A stretch of DNA of 64,000 nucleotides from Rhodothermales bacterium (GTDB lineage: Bacteria > Bacteroidota > Rhodothermia > Rhodothermales > JANQRZ01), in NCBI GenBank assembly GCA_039944855.1, contig JBDUXZ010000031.1, positions 1-64,000 of the forward strand, written 5' to 3'. The stretch's first letter is position 1; every line of letters starts with the position of its first letter. Positions 42,642 through 51,692 of the stretch are shown here, piece after piece. Both the position numbers and the translations under genes were made by a program. The notes beneath the pieces are model-generated. The model did not search any database, was not told the origin of the DNA, and saw nothing but the letters and a program-made list of their open reading frames with translations.

Positions 42642-44336
42642 TTGCTGCTCGAAGAAGCCACGTTCGTCGTCACCGACACCGAGACCACCGGGACTCGGGC
42701 GGACGACGACCGCCTCATCGAGATCGGCGCGGTGAAGGTGCGCGACGGCGAGGTCGTCGGGACGTTCCAGCAACTCATCGACCCGCAGCGCCACGTTCCG
42801 CGCCGGATCACGCGGATCACTGGCCTCTCGACGGCCTCTGTCTTCGGCGAGCCGACGGCGAAGGAGGTCTTGCCGGCGTTCCTCGATTTCCTCGGCGATG
42901 GCGTGCTCGTCGCGCACAACCTCCCGTTCGACCTCCGCTTTTTGCAGGCCGAGCTGGAGCGCGTCGGGCTGCCGCCCATCGAGAACGACGCCGTCTGCAC
43001 GCTCCGGCTCGCGCGGCGGCTCCTGCCCTCACTCCCGTCGCGCGGGCTGACCGCGCTCGCCGACCACTTCGGCATCACGAACTCCGCCCGCCACCGCGCC
43101 CTCGGCGACGCCGAAGCCACGGCCGAAGTCCTCCGCCGCCTGCTCGACCGGCTCCGCACCGGCTTCGGCGTCGAGACCGTCGACGACCTCATCGGCTTCC
43201 AGCGCAAGCGGTACAAAGACGCCACCGGCGAGCCGAAGCACGTGCAGCACATCCGCGAGACGTACCTGACGGGCCTGCCGAACCGGCCCGGCGTCTACTT
43301 CATGAAGCGGAAGAACGGCGAGATCCTCTACGTCGGCAAGGCGAAGAGCCTCCGCAGCCGCGTCCGCTCGTACTTCACCGGGATCGACGCGCACCCGGAG
43401 CGGCTGCGGAAGCTCGTCCGCGACGTCCGCGTCGTCGAGTGGGAGGAGACGGGGAGCGAGCTCGCCGCGCTGCTGCGCGAGTCGAAGCTGATCAAGCAGC
43501 TCCTCCCGCGCTACAACCGCGCGCAGCGGCGCTACAAGAACTACCCGTTCCTCCGGCTCGACACGGCGCACGACTTCCCGACGCTCTCGTGGACGCCGAT
43601 GATTCGGGCTGACGGCGCAGAGTATTACGGCCCCGTCGGGCGGCGGCGGACGGCGGAGGAGATCGTCGAGCTCGTCGGGCGGGTGTTCCGGCTGCGCGAG
43701 TGCGACCGGAGCACGTGGCAGACGGCGCGGATCGCGCGGCAGCCGTGCCTCTATGGGGCGATGGATCGGTGCGCCGCCCCGTGCACCGACGCCGGTGAGG
43801 CGGTGTACGAGGCCGAGGTCGAGCGCGTCCGCCGCTTCCTCACCGGGCGCGACACCGAGGTGATCGAGGCCGTCGAGGCCGCGATGCGGGCGGCGGCGGC
43901 CGACCTCCAGTTCGAGCAGGCCGGGTGGTACCGCGACCAACTCGCGCGCCTGCGCCGCGTGCTCGCTCAGCAGCGCCCCTTCGCGAGTGCCGTCCACGAC
44001 CAGCACGCCGTCCTCGTCGAGCCCGGCCTTCGCGCGGGCGAGGTCCAACTCTTCGTCCTCCGCTTCGGCCGCCTCGTCGAGACGCGCTCGCTCCCCGTCC
44101 CGACTTCGCCGGACGACGTGGCCGGACTCCGCGCCGCGCTCGCCGAGCACTTCGACCCGACGCTGGAAACGCCCGTCGTCTTCGGCCGGCCCGACGTGGA
44201 CGAGATCAACATCCTCGCCCACTGGGTCCGGCTCAACGAGGAGAGCGCGCACCACGTCCGCTGGACGCCGGAGCGCAGCGTGGACGACCTGCTGGCCGCC
44301 GTGCTCGCGCAGGCCGAGGACAGTACGGCGCACTGA
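42642..44336 (+). CDS. DnaQ-like exonuclease / UvrC-like GIY-YIG fusion protein
   Basis: The 564-residue protein joins two nuclease modules. Residues 5-170 are a DEDD 3'-5' exonuclease like the epsilon subunit: TDTETTG with D12 and E14, HNLPFDLRFL and HRALGDAEAT. From about 210 comes a GIY-YIG domain (PGVYFMK, ILYVGKAKSLRSR), a cysteine cluster (PCLYGAMDRCAAPC), and a UVR-like helical pair; the C-terminal RNase H-like nuclease and helix-hairpin-helix of true UvrC are lacking. Such fusions exist in other bacteria and are thought to act in DNA repair. The start is a TTG; no ATG is available nearby, so the N-terminus is uncertain. Confidence 0.88.
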   Translation: MLLEEATFVVTDTETTGTRADDDRLIEIGAVKVRDGEVVGTFQQLIDPQRHVPRRITRITGLSTASVFGEPTAKEVLPAFLDFLGDGVLVAHNLPFDLRFLQAELERVGLPPIENDAVCTLRLARRLLPSLPSRGLTALADHFGITNSARHRALGDAEATAEVLRRLLDRLRTGFGVETVDDLIGFQRKRYKDATGEPKHVQHIRETYLTGLPNRPGVYFMKRKNGEILYVGKAKSLRSRVRSYFTGIDAHPERLRKLVRDVRVVEWEETGSELAALLRESKLIKQLLPRYNRAQRRYKNYPFLRLDTAHDFPTLSWTPMIRADGAEYYGPVGRRRTAEEIVELVGRVFRLRECDRSTWQTARIARQPCLYGAMDRCAAPCTDAGEAVYEAEVERVRRFLTGRDTEVIEAVEAAMRAAAADLQFEQAGWYRDQLARLRRVLAQQRPFASAVHDQHAVLVEPGLRAGEVQLFVLRFGRLVETRSLPVPTSPDDVAGLRAALAEHFDPTLETPVVFGRPDVDEINILAHWVRLNEESAHHVRWTPERSVDDLLAAVLAQAEDSTAH

Positions 44337-44355
44337 ACGGCCGACCGCTGCGCGG

Positions 44356-45084
44356 CTACACCTCGTCGAGCGCGGCGTAGTCGAGGATGACCTGGCGGAT
44401 GAACGGCGGAGCCGGCATCGCCACGGGCTCGATGTCCATCTTTTGCTCGACGGCGGTCTTGGCCCGCTCGAGGAGCTGCATCGTGTGCGCGGTGCGGCCC
44501 TCGCGGCGGAAGCGCGCCTGCACGTCGCGGAGGGTCGCCACGTCCTCGTCGGTCAGCCGGTCCACGCGAGGGAATTGGATGACGTGGGCCGGGTCGGTGT
44601 TTACGAACAGCGTCTCCTCGAGCGCTACGGGCTCGGCCACCTTCACGACCGTCGTGCCCGCCGCCATGTCGCCGAGCCGCTGCCCGTGCCGCGACGCCAC
44701 GATCGCGACGACGGCCACAGTCCCGGTGAAGAGCAGGACGTCCACGATGCGCAGCACCCAGCGCAACAGGTACGCCCCGAGCGTCGGCTGCCCGCCGTCG
44801 AGCGCGACGACTTTGATTCCGACCGCTCGCTTGCCGAAGCTCTGGCCGTCGAAGAACACCTCGGAGAGGAGGTGGTAGCCGATGAGGGGGAGGGCGATGA
44901 GCACGTTCACCGCCCAGCCGGTCCCGCCGTCGGGAGCCGCGAGGCCTAGGATGAAGAGCGCCACGAACAGGTAGCAGCCGGCGACGAACGCGTCGAGGAA
45001 GTAGGCTCCGATCCGGTGGCCGACGCCCGCCGCGCGGTAGGCGATCGTGACGTTCTGGGCGGTCTGGATGTGGACGGCAGGCAC
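44356..45084 (-). CDS. RDD-family membrane protein
   Basis: The 242-residue protein has an N-terminal RDD domain with three to four membrane helices: RAAGVGHRIGAYFLDAFVAG (with the conserved R and D), LIGYHLLSEVFFDGQSFGKRAVGIKV and LLRWVLRIVDVLLFTGTVAVVAI, then a soluble C-terminal tail (about 160-242). Its function is unknown; family members occur near transport and stress genes. It is divergent from the SpoIIM gene across 161 bases and belongs to the same conserved neighbourhood. Confidence 0.85.
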   Translation of the reverse strand: MPAVHIQTAQNVTIAYRAAGVGHRIGAYFLDAFVAGCYLFVALFILGLAAPDGGTGWAVNVLIALPLIGYHLLSEVFFDGQSFGKRAVGIKVVALDGGQPTLGAYLLRWVLRIVDVLLFTGTVAVVAIVASRHGQRLGDMAAGTTVVKVAEPVALEETLFVNTDPAHVIQFPRVDRLTDEDVATLRDVQARFRREGRTAHTMQLLERAKTAVEQKMDIEPVAMPAPPFIRQVILDYAALDEV

Positions 45085-45184
45085 GGCGGGGACGCGGTCG
45101 GACGGGGGGGGCGGGGAGCGGGGCGGGTTAAAGAGTATCGGCCGGACGCCGATAGGCTAAACGTGTTGGTGGAGGGAGGCCGGC

Positions 45185-45215
45185 TTGCCCCGTTACGCCG
45201 GGCGGGCGTATCGTC
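45185..45215 (+). promoter_or_regulatory. Promoter candidate for the SpoIIM gene
   Basis: TTG, a 21-base spacer and TATCGTC fit the -33/-7 pattern loosely; the -7 box lies 30 bases before the ATG. Confidence 0.35.
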
Positions 45216-45245
45216 CGGCTCCGCAAAAATACTCGCTCGCCCGTT

Positions 45246-46229
45246 ATGCGTGAGGCCGTCTTTACCCGTCGCAGCGCCGATCGGTGGAAGCAGTTCGAGC
45301 AGGCGCTCGGCGCCCGCTCCGCCGACCCCGACGCGCTCGCGGACCTCTACGTCCACGTCACGGACGACCTCGCGTACGCCCGCACGTTCTACCCGAACTC
45401 CGCGACGACGGACTACCTGAACGGGCTCGCGGCCCGCGCGCACCACCGGATCTACCGCAGCCGGCGCGAGGACCGAGGCCGCCTCGTCCGGTTCTGGACG
45501 GACGAACTCCCCCGCCTCGTCTACGCCGAGCGCCGCGCGCTGCGAGCCGCCGCCGTCGTCTTCCTCCTCGCCTTCGCGATCGGGACGCTCTCCGCCGCCA
45601 ACGACCCCTCGTTCGTCCGGCTCATCATGGGCGATGCCTACGTCAACATGACGCTCGACAACATCGAGCGGGGGGACCCGATGGCGGTCTACAAGCAGAT
45701 GAACGAGGTCGACATGTTCCTCGGCATCACGCTGAACAACGTCTACGTCTCGTTCCTCGCTTTCGTGTTCGGGGTGTTCACCTCGTTCGGGACGGCGTAT
45801 CTGCTACTCAAGAACGGCGTGATGCTCGGGGCCTTCCAGCTCTTCTTCCACCAGCACGGCCTCCTCGCCGAGTCGGTCCTGACGATCTGGATCCACGGCA
45901 CGCTCGAGATATCGGCCATCATCCTCGCGGGCGGCGCGGGGTTCGTCGTGGGGAACAGCCTGCTCTTCCCGGGGACGTACCCCCGGCTGACGGCCTTCCG
46001 ACGCGGGGCGAAGAACGGGTTGAAGCTCGTCGTCGGTCTCGTGCCCGTCTTCGTGGCGGCGGGCTTCCTCGAAGGCTTCGTGACCCGTCACACGGAGATG
46101 CCCCTCGGGCTCAGCCTCGTCATCATCCTCGGCTCGCTCGCAGCGGTGGTGGGGTACTTCGTCGTCTATCCAATCCGCCTCCACCGCCGGGACGCGGCGG
46201 AGGCCCAACGCGCGCTCGCCCATGGTTGA
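45246..46229 (+). CDS. SpoIIM-family (DUF95) membrane protein
   Basis: The 327-residue protein has a soluble N-terminal helical part (about 1-95), then five to six membrane helices: AVVFLLAFAIGTLSA, an outside segment with VNMTLDNIERGDPMAVYK, VYVSFLAFVFGVFTSFGTAYLLLKNGVMLGAF, ILAGGAGFVVGNSLLFPG and LKLVVGLVPVFVAAGFLEGF, the last with the conserved EGFVTRH. In spore formers SpoIIM acts in septal wall degradation; non-sporulating relatives like this occur with MoxR/DUF58 genes and their role is unknown. Its end overlaps the next gene by 8 bases. Confidence 0.88.
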   Translation: MREAVFTRRSADRWKQFEQALGARSADPDALADLYVHVTDDLAYARTFYPNSATTDYLNGLAARAHHRIYRSRREDRGRLVRFWTDELPRLVYAERRALRAAAVVFLLAFAIGTLSAANDPSFVRLIMGDAYVNMTLDNIERGDPMAVYKQMNEVDMFLGITLNNVYVSFLAFVFGVFTSFGTAYLLLKNGVMLGAFQLFFHQHGLLAESVLTIWIHGTLEISAIILAGGAGFVVGNSLLFPGTYPRLTAFRRGAKNGLKLVVGLVPVFVAAGFLEGFVTRHTEMPLGLSLVIILGSLAAVVGYFVVYPIRLHRRDAAEAQRALAHG

Positions 46230-47196
46230 CCCGTACGCGTCCGACCCCATCGACTTCCTCCGCCCTCGCGATGCCGGCGACGTGCTGAGCGACTCGCTGA
46301 CGTTCATCCGCGACCACTTCGTGGAGATCGGGCGGAGCTTGTTGTACATCGCGGGGCCGCCGTTCCTGCTGTCGCTGCTCGTCAGCTTCTTCTACCAAGA
46401 CGAGGCCGTTGCGATGAACCCCCTGCTGAACCCCGGCTCCATCTTCGACCCGGAAGCGGCCGATGTGTCTCTCGGCTTCACCTACCTCCTTCTAGGCCTG
46501 CTCTCGACGGTTACGGCCCTTCTCGCTACCGGGGTCGGGTTCGCGTATACCCGGCTCTACGTGGAGGGCGACGGGACGCAGCCCATTGAGGTAGCCGAGG
46601 TCTGGCAGAAGACGAAGGGCATGCTCGCTCCCCTCTTCCTCTACCCGATCGGCCTGTATCTGCTGCTCGTGGTGAGCATGGTAATCCTGCTCGTGCCGAT
46701 CGCGGGGTGGATCGCTTGGCCCATCGGCTTCGTCTACGTCCTCCCCATCATGTGGATGGCGATCCCGACGCGCCTCGCGGGGGAGCGCGGGCTGTTCGCT
46801 TCGCTCCGCCGCGCGCGGCACCTGCTGGACGGGTACTGGTGGCAGACGCTGTGGCTGATCATCCTGGTCGTGGTGCTCTGCGTCGTCATCACTGTGGCCC
46901 TGTCGATCCCCTCAATAGCGCTCGGCGCTGCGCTGGGTGCGCTGGGAGGAGGAGAGGTCGACCTCCTGTCACGCGTGGTCCTCACGCTCAGCGGACTGGT
47001 GGGATCGCTGGTCTACGTCCTCTACGTGTTCTACGGCGTCTCGGCGATGATGCACTACTACAACCTCGTGACGAAGCAGGAGGGCGCGCCGGTGCCGGAC
47101 CTGGAGGGCCGGATCGACGCCATCGGGCGCGACGACGATGCAGGCTGGGACGATGCCGGTTGGGACGAGGGGAGGGATGCCGATCGGCTACGGTAG
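46222..47196 (+). CDS. Multi-pass membrane protein of the MoxR/DUF58 cluster, function unknown
   Basis: The 324-residue protein has a short cytoplasmic N-terminus (FLRPRDAGDVLSDSLTFIRDHF) and about six hydrophobic segments between residues 36 and 290, ending in an acidic tail with a GWDDAGWDE repeat. I do not recognise a named family; it resembles the glycerophosphodiesterase-associated membrane region type. It overlaps the SpoIIM gene by 8 bases and the next gene by about 20, so the whole run from SpoIIM to DUF58 looks like one operon. Confidence 0.75.
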   Translation: MVDPYASDPIDFLRPRDAGDVLSDSLTFIRDHFVEIGRSLLYIAGPPFLLSLLVSFFYQDEAVAMNPLLNPGSIFDPEAADVSLGFTYLLLGLLSTVTALLATGVGFAYTRLYVEGDGTQPIEVAEVWQKTKGMLAPLFLYPIGLYLLLVVSMVILLVPIAGWIAWPIGFVYVLPIMWMAIPTRLAGERGLFASLRRARHLLDGYWWQTLWLIILVVVLCVVITVALSIPSIALGAALGALGGGEVDLLSRVVLTLSGLVGSLVYVLYVFYGVSAMMHYYNLVTKQEGAPVPDLEGRIDAIGRDDDAGWDDAGWDEGRDADRLR

Positions 47197-48001
47197 CGTG
47201 CACATTCGGACGGCCCTGCGCGGGACAACACTGTGCGGGGCGATACCGCGCGGGGCGATCCTGCGCGGGGCGGTGCTGCGCGGGGCGGTGCTGCTGGTCG
47301 TGCTGGCGGGCATCCATCCAGCCGTCGCGCAACCGGTCGGTGCCCAACCGTCGCTGCGGATCGACTCGTCGGCAGTGGAGGCGCGGCCCGTTCCGACGGA
47401 GGCGCTCGACCGCTTCCGCGCGGACCCCGACTTCGCGTACGAACGGACGCCGCCGTCACCGTCCGTCTGGGGCCTCGTCTGGCGGTGGATCGAGCGGCAC
47501 ATCATCGCGCCGTTCTACGCGGCGACGTCGGAGAGCGCGCGCAGCGTGCTGTTCTACGGCCTCCTCGCGGTCGTGCTGCTCTTCGCGCTGTACCGGCTGT
47601 TCGGCGCGGATCGGCAGGGCGTCTTCGGCCGGAAAGGGCAGGCGGCGACACTCGACGGCGTGCTGGCCGAGCGGGGCATCGAGGCCGTCGACCTCGCCGC
47701 GCTCACGGACGCAGCAGCGCGCGAGGGCCGCTTCCGCGAGGCGATGCGGCTGCTGTACCTGCGCACACTCCAACTGCTCAGTGAGCACGGCCGCATCCGC
47801 TGGACGCTCGACAAGACGAACCGCGACTACGCCGCCGAGCTGCGCGGCACCGACCTCGAAGGGCCGTTCGCGGCGGCGACCCGGCTGTTCGAGCGGGCGT
47901 GGTACGGGAGCCTGCCCGTGGACGCGGGCGGATTCGAGGACGCCCGCTCGCACTTCCTTCGCTTCCACGACGCGCTCGGTCCGACGGAGGCCCGCCGATG
48001 A
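47177..48001 (+). CDS. DUF4129 domain membrane protein
   Basis: The protein has a hydrophobic N-terminal region, a linker, one membrane helix (SVLFYGLLAVVLLFALYRLFGAD) and a C-terminal DUF4129-like soluble domain: EGRFREAMRLLYLRTLQLLSEHGRIRWTLDKTNRDYAAELRG, typical of the family beside MoxR genes. I chose the ATG at 47177, preceded by a purine-rich GGGGAGGG; an earlier in-frame ATG at 47138 lies inside the previous gene. The first 40 codons include five tandem 15-base units coding LRGAV-type pentapeptides where a signal anchor would be expected. It overlaps the next gene as ATGA. Confidence 0.78.
   Translation: MPIGYGSVHIRTALRGTTLCGAIPRGAILRGAVLRGAVLLVVLAGIHPAVAQPVGAQPSLRIDSSAVEARPVPTEALDRFRADPDFAYERTPPSPSVWGLVWRWIERHIIAPFYAATSESARSVLFYGLLAVVLLFALYRLFGADRQGVFGRKGQAATLDGVLAERGIEAVDLAALTDAAAREGRFREAMRLLYLRTLQLLSEHGRIRWTLDKTNRDYAAELRGTDLEGPFAAATRLFERAWYGSLPVDAGGFEDARSHFLRFHDALGPTEARR
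47216..47290 (+). repeat. Five tandem 15-base units in the DUF4129 gene
   Basis: The unit CTGCGCGGGGCGGTG is present five times in tandem, the last two copies identical and the first three diverged. In frame it encodes LRGTT-LCGAI-PRGAI-LRGAV-LRGAV. Confidence 0.75.
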
Positions 48002-49179
48002 AACAGCGCCTCCCGCTCGTCCTGCTCGGCGCGACGTTCGCGTTGCTGCTCCTCGTCGAGTGGTTCGCCCCGCGCCCGCTCGACTGGCGCCCATCGTTCG
48101 AGGACGATGCGACGCAGCCGTACGGCGCGCGCGTGCTCTACGAGCTGCTGCCCGACCTGCTCGGCGGCGCGGAGGTCGAGCGGATGGAGCGCCCGCCGTA
48201 CCTCCACCTCGGCGACAGCACGAGCACGGCGACGACGTACTTCTTCCTCACCGACGCCTTCGCCCCCGACGACGGCGAGGCGCTCCGGCTCTATCGCTAC
48301 GCCGAGCGCGGCAACACGGTGTTCATCGCGGCGGCGACCTTTGACGGCCCGCTCGCGGACACGCTCGGCGTCGAGACGGGGGAGCGGCTGCGCGCGGTAG
48401 GCCGGATGCCGCGCGACACGACCCTCACGCTCACGAATCCCCAGCTTGATCGGCCTGGAGGGTTCTACCTCAACGAACAATTGGTTTCGGGGTATTTCGT
48501 CTCGGTCGATACGTCCCGTACCGTGGAACTAGGTGGAGCCGCAACGACCATGACGAACTACGTCCGCGTGGACGTGGGCGACGGCGCGTTTTACCTCTCG
48601 GCCGTGCCGCTCGCGTTCACGAACTACGGCCTGCTCGGCGGCGACGGGGCGGCGTACGCGGCGGCAGCGCTCGCGTATCTCCCCACGCAACCGACGTTCT
48701 GGGACGCCTACGCGAAGCCGCAACGCACGGCCGGCTCGACGCCGCTGCGCTTCGTGCTGGCGCACCCCGCGCTGCGATGGGCGTACTTCGTCGCGCTCTT
48801 CGGCGTCGTCCTCTTGGTCCTCTTCCGCGGGCGGCGGTGGCAGCGGGCGGTGCCCGTCGTCGCGCCGCCGCCGAACCGGGCGCGCGGGTTTGTCGAGACG
48901 GTCGGGCGGCTGTACCATCAGCACGGGGACGACCGCGACCTCGTCGAGAAGAAGGCGCGCTACTTCCTCGACCGCCTCCGTGGCGTGCTCAACGAGACGG
49001 CGCTCGACTTCTCCGACGCCTCGCGTGACCGCGTCGCCCGCAAGGCCGGCGTCGCCCGCGCCGACGTGGACGGGCTCTTCGACCTCTTCCTCCGCCTCCG
49101 CTCGGCCTCCCGCATCGCCGCCGCCGACCTCCTCGACCTCGACCGCCGCACCGACGCGTTCTTCCGCCGCCTGACGTGA
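47998..49179 (+). CDS. DUF4350 domain membrane protein
   Basis: The 393-residue protein has an N-terminal membrane anchor (LVLLGATFALLLLVEWF), an extracytoplasmic domain with a DUF4350-like core (YGARVLYELLPDLLGG, TYFFLTDAFAPDDGEALRLYRYAERGNTVFIAA), a second membrane helix (YFVALFGVVLLVLFRGRR) and a soluble C-terminal helical part. The family is common in clusters with MoxR and DUF58; the biochemical role is unknown. The ATG overlaps the stop of the DUF4129 gene as ATGA. A 123-base gap with a palindrome separates it from moxR. Confidence 0.8.
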   Translation: MKQRLPLVLLGATFALLLLVEWFAPRPLDWRPSFEDDATQPYGARVLYELLPDLLGGAEVERMERPPYLHLGDSTSTATTYFFLTDAFAPDDGEALRLYRYAERGNTVFIAAATFDGPLADTLGVETGERLRAVGRMPRDTTLTLTNPQLDRPGGFYLNEQLVSGYFVSVDTSRTVELGGAATTMTNYVRVDVGDGAFYLSAVPLAFTNYGLLGGDGAAYAAAALAYLPTQPTFWDAYAKPQRTAGSTPLRFVLAHPALRWAYFVALFGVVLLVLFRGRRWQRAVPVVAPPPNRARGFVETVGRLYHQHGDDRDLVEKKARYFLDRLRGVLNETALDFSDASRDRVARKAGVARADVDGLFDLFLRLRSASRIAAADLLDLDRRTDAFFRRLT

Positions 49180-49245
49180 CACCCCATCCGTAGACACCCC
49201 ATCCGCAGACCCACATGTCTGCCCTCGTGACGCCCGCCCCGACGA

Positions 49246-49267
49246 GGGCGACCACATGGGGTCGCCC
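49246..49267. repeat. GGGCGACC ... GGTCGCCC hairpin
   Basis: Eight-base arms around a 6-base loop, followed by CCTACG, between the DUF4350 and moxR genes. The arms match those of the 28-base palindrome at 39979-40006. Confidence 0.55.
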
Positions 49268-49302
49268 CTACGACGGCCTTTCCAAACGGACTCTGATCGC
49301 AT

Positions 49303-50340
49303 ATGCACGACACGCCCGACCCCGCCGACCTCCACGATTCTCCCGCCGCCGCCCCGCCCGCTGCCGCCCCGCCAACTGCTGAGCCGCGCGCCGACGTGGC
49401 CCGCGTCGAAGCCGCCGTCGAGCACGTCCGCGCCGAGCTTCGGAAGCTCGTCGTGGGGCAGGACGAACTCGTCGACCTCCTCATCGCCACCGTGCTCGCG
49501 GGCGGGCACGTGCTGATCGAGGGCGTGCCCGGCATCGCCAAGACGCTCTCGGCGAAGCTGCTCGCGCAGACGATGGAGGCCGCGTTCTCGCGCATCCAGT
49601 TCACCCCGGACCTCATGCCCTCCGACGTGCTCGGCACAACCGTCTTCAACCCGAAGACGACGGAGTTCTCGTTCCACCCCGGCCCGATCTTCGCCAACCT
49701 CGTCCTCATCGACGAGATCAACCGGGCGCCGGCCAAGACGCAGGCCGCGCTCTTCGAGGTGATGGAGGAGCGGCAGGTGACGATCGAGGGCGAGGCGCAC
49801 CCGATGGCCCCGCCGTTCCACGTGCTCGCCACGCAGAACCCGCTCGAACACGAGGGCACGTACCGCCTGCCCGAAGCCCAGCTCGACCGGTTCCTGTTCA
49901 AGATCGAGGTCGGCTACCCGTCGCTCGACGAGGAGGTGCGGATCCTCGACGGGTTCCAGCGCCACGGCGGCCGGCTCGACCTCGCGCTCGTAGAGCCGGT
50001 GTGGACGGCGGACGAGGTCGCGGCGGCGCAGGCCGAGGTCCGCAGCGTCCACGTCGAGCCGGGACTGCTGCGCTACGTCGCCGAGATCGTGGCGGCGACG
50101 CGGGGGCACCGGGCGCTCATGCTCGGCGCGTCGCCGCGCGCGTCGCTCGCCATGCTGACCGGGGCAAAGGCCTTCGCGGCGATGCGCGGGCGCGACTTCG
50201 TGACGCCGGAGGACGTCCGCGACGTGACGGCGCCGGTGCTCCGCCACCGAATCCTGCTCACGCCGGAGCGCGAGATGGAAGGGCTGCGGCCCGACGCCGT
50301 GATCCGCCGCATCGTCGAAGGCGTCGAGGTGCCGCGCTAG
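49303..50340 (+). CDS. MoxR-family AAA+ ATPase
   Basis: The 345-residue protein is a MoxR ATPase: a proline/alanine-rich N-terminus, Walker A GVPGIAKT near residue 74, Walker B LVLIDEINRAP near 134, TQAALFEVMEERQVTIEG, ATQNPLEHEGTYRLPEAQLDRF with the sensor and arginine finger region, and a helical lid. MoxR proteins act as chaperone-like ATPases with DUF58/vWA partners; the neighbouring DUF58 gene, 15 bases downstream, is the expected partner. Client unknown. Confidence 0.93.
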   Translation: MHDTPDPADLHDSPAAAPPAAAPPTAEPRADVARVEAAVEHVRAELRKLVVGQDELVDLLIATVLAGGHVLIEGVPGIAKTLSAKLLAQTMEAAFSRIQFTPDLMPSDVLGTTVFNPKTTEFSFHPGPIFANLVLIDEINRAPAKTQAALFEVMEERQVTIEGEAHPMAPPFHVLATQNPLEHEGTYRLPEAQLDRFLFKIEVGYPSLDEEVRILDGFQRHGGRLDLALVEPVWTADEVAAAQAEVRSVHVEPGLLRYVAEIVAATRGHRALMLGASPRASLAMLTGAKAFAAMRGRDFVTPEDVRDVTAPVLRHRILLTPEREMEGLRPDAVIRRIVEGVEVPR

Positions 50341-50355
50341 CCGCGCGCCAATCGC

Positions 50356-51687
50356 ATGGTCCGCTTCCTCCGTAGCCTCTACCTCAGCACGCGGCTGTTC
50401 TGGCTGCTCGGCGGGCTCGTGCTCGGGTTCGTCGTGGGCTTCTTCGTGCCGTGGGTGACGGCGCTCGCGAAGGGGGGCGTGCTCGCCCTCGCGGCGGCAT
50501 CGCTCGTAGACGCGTGGATGCTGTGGCGGAGCGGCGGCATCCGCGCCCGCCGCGAGGCCCCGGACCGCTTCTCAAACGGCGACGAGAACCCCGTCGACCT
50601 CGTCCTCGCGAATGACTACGGCTTCCCCGTCCGGCTCGACGTGATCGACGAGGTGCCGGTGCAGTTCCAGGTCCGCGACGAGCGGTTTGGCCTCGCGCTC
50701 GGCGCGGGAGAGGAGCGGCGGTTCCGCTACACGCTCCGCCCGACGGAGCGCGGCGAATACCACTTCGGCGCCGTGCTCGCGTATGCGGCCGGACCCATCG
50801 GCCTGCTCCTACGCCGGTTCCGGGCCGAAGCCGACCAGCAGGTTCAGGTGTACCCGTCGTTCATTCAGATGCGTCGCTACGCCTTCCTCGCCACCAGCAA
50901 CCGGCTCGAAGAGGTCGGCGTCAAGCGCGTCCGGCGGCTCGGGCGCACGATGGAGTTCGACCAGATCCGCGAGTACGTCGCCGGCGACGACCCCCGCACG
51001 ATCAACTGGCAGGCGACGGCGCGGCGCGGCGGGCTCCACGTGAACCAGTACCAGGACGAGCGCTCGCAGCCGGTCTACGCCGTGATCGACATGGGACGGA
51101 CGATGGAGGCGCCGTTCGAGGGCATGACGCTGCTCGACTACGCCATCAACGCGTCGCTCGTCCTGCTCAACACGGCGCTCCTGAAGAACGACCGTGCCGG
51201 GCTCGTCACGTTCGGGTCGAGCGTCGAGACGGTCGTGCGGGCGGAGCGGAGGCCGGCGCACATCTACCGCATCCTCGAAGCGCTCTACAACCAGGAGACC
51301 ACGTTCCGCGAGCCGAACTTCGAAGCGCTCTACGCGACGACGCGGCAGCACGTCCACGGGCGGGGCCTGCTCCTCCTGTTCACGAATTTCGAGACGCGGG
51401 CCGGGCTCGAACGGCAACTCCCGTACCTCCGGGCGCTCGCCCGCTCCCACCTCGTCGTGGTCGTGTTCTTCGAGAACACCGGGCTCCACGAGCTGCGCAC
51501 CGCGCCGGCGAAGACGACCGAGGACCTCTACGTCAAAACCGTCGCCGAGAAGCTCGATTGGGAGAAGCGCGAGATCGTCCGCGAGCTCAACCGCCACGGG
51601 GTGCAAGCGCTCCTCACGACGCCCGACGCGCTGACGGTGGACACGATCAACCGCTACCTCGAAGTCAAAGCGCGCGGGCTGCTTTAG
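50356..51687 (+). CDS. DUF58 domain protein
   Basis: The 443-residue protein starts with two membrane helices (LFWLLGGLVLGFVVGFFVPWV and LAKGGVLALAAASLVDAWML), followed by an immunoglobulin-like segment and a DUF58/vWA-like domain with the signature MEFDQIREYVAGDDPRTINW near residue 198, then VYAVIDMGRTMEAPFEGMTLLDYAI. The vWA-like part probably binds a metal and works with the MoxR ATPase just upstream. It ends the cluster; a long inverted repeat lies downstream. Confidence 0.9.
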   Translation: MVRFLRSLYLSTRLFWLLGGLVLGFVVGFFVPWVTALAKGGVLALAAASLVDAWMLWRSGGIRARREAPDRFSNGDENPVDLVLANDYGFPVRLDVIDEVPVQFQVRDERFGLALGAGEERRFRYTLRPTERGEYHFGAVLAYAAGPIGLLLRRFRAEADQQVQVYPSFIQMRRYAFLATSNRLEEVGVKRVRRLGRTMEFDQIREYVAGDDPRTINWQATARRGGLHVNQYQDERSQPVYAVIDMGRTMEAPFEGMTLLDYAINASLVLLNTALLKNDRAGLVTFGSSVETVVRAERRPAHIYRILEALYNQETTFREPNFEALYATTRQHVHGRGLLLLFTNFETRAGLERQLPYLRALARSHLVVVVFFENTGLHELRTAPAKTTEDLYVKTVAEKLDWEKREIVRELNRHGVQALLTTPDALTVDTINRYLEVKARGLL

Positions 51688-51692
51688 ACCGA

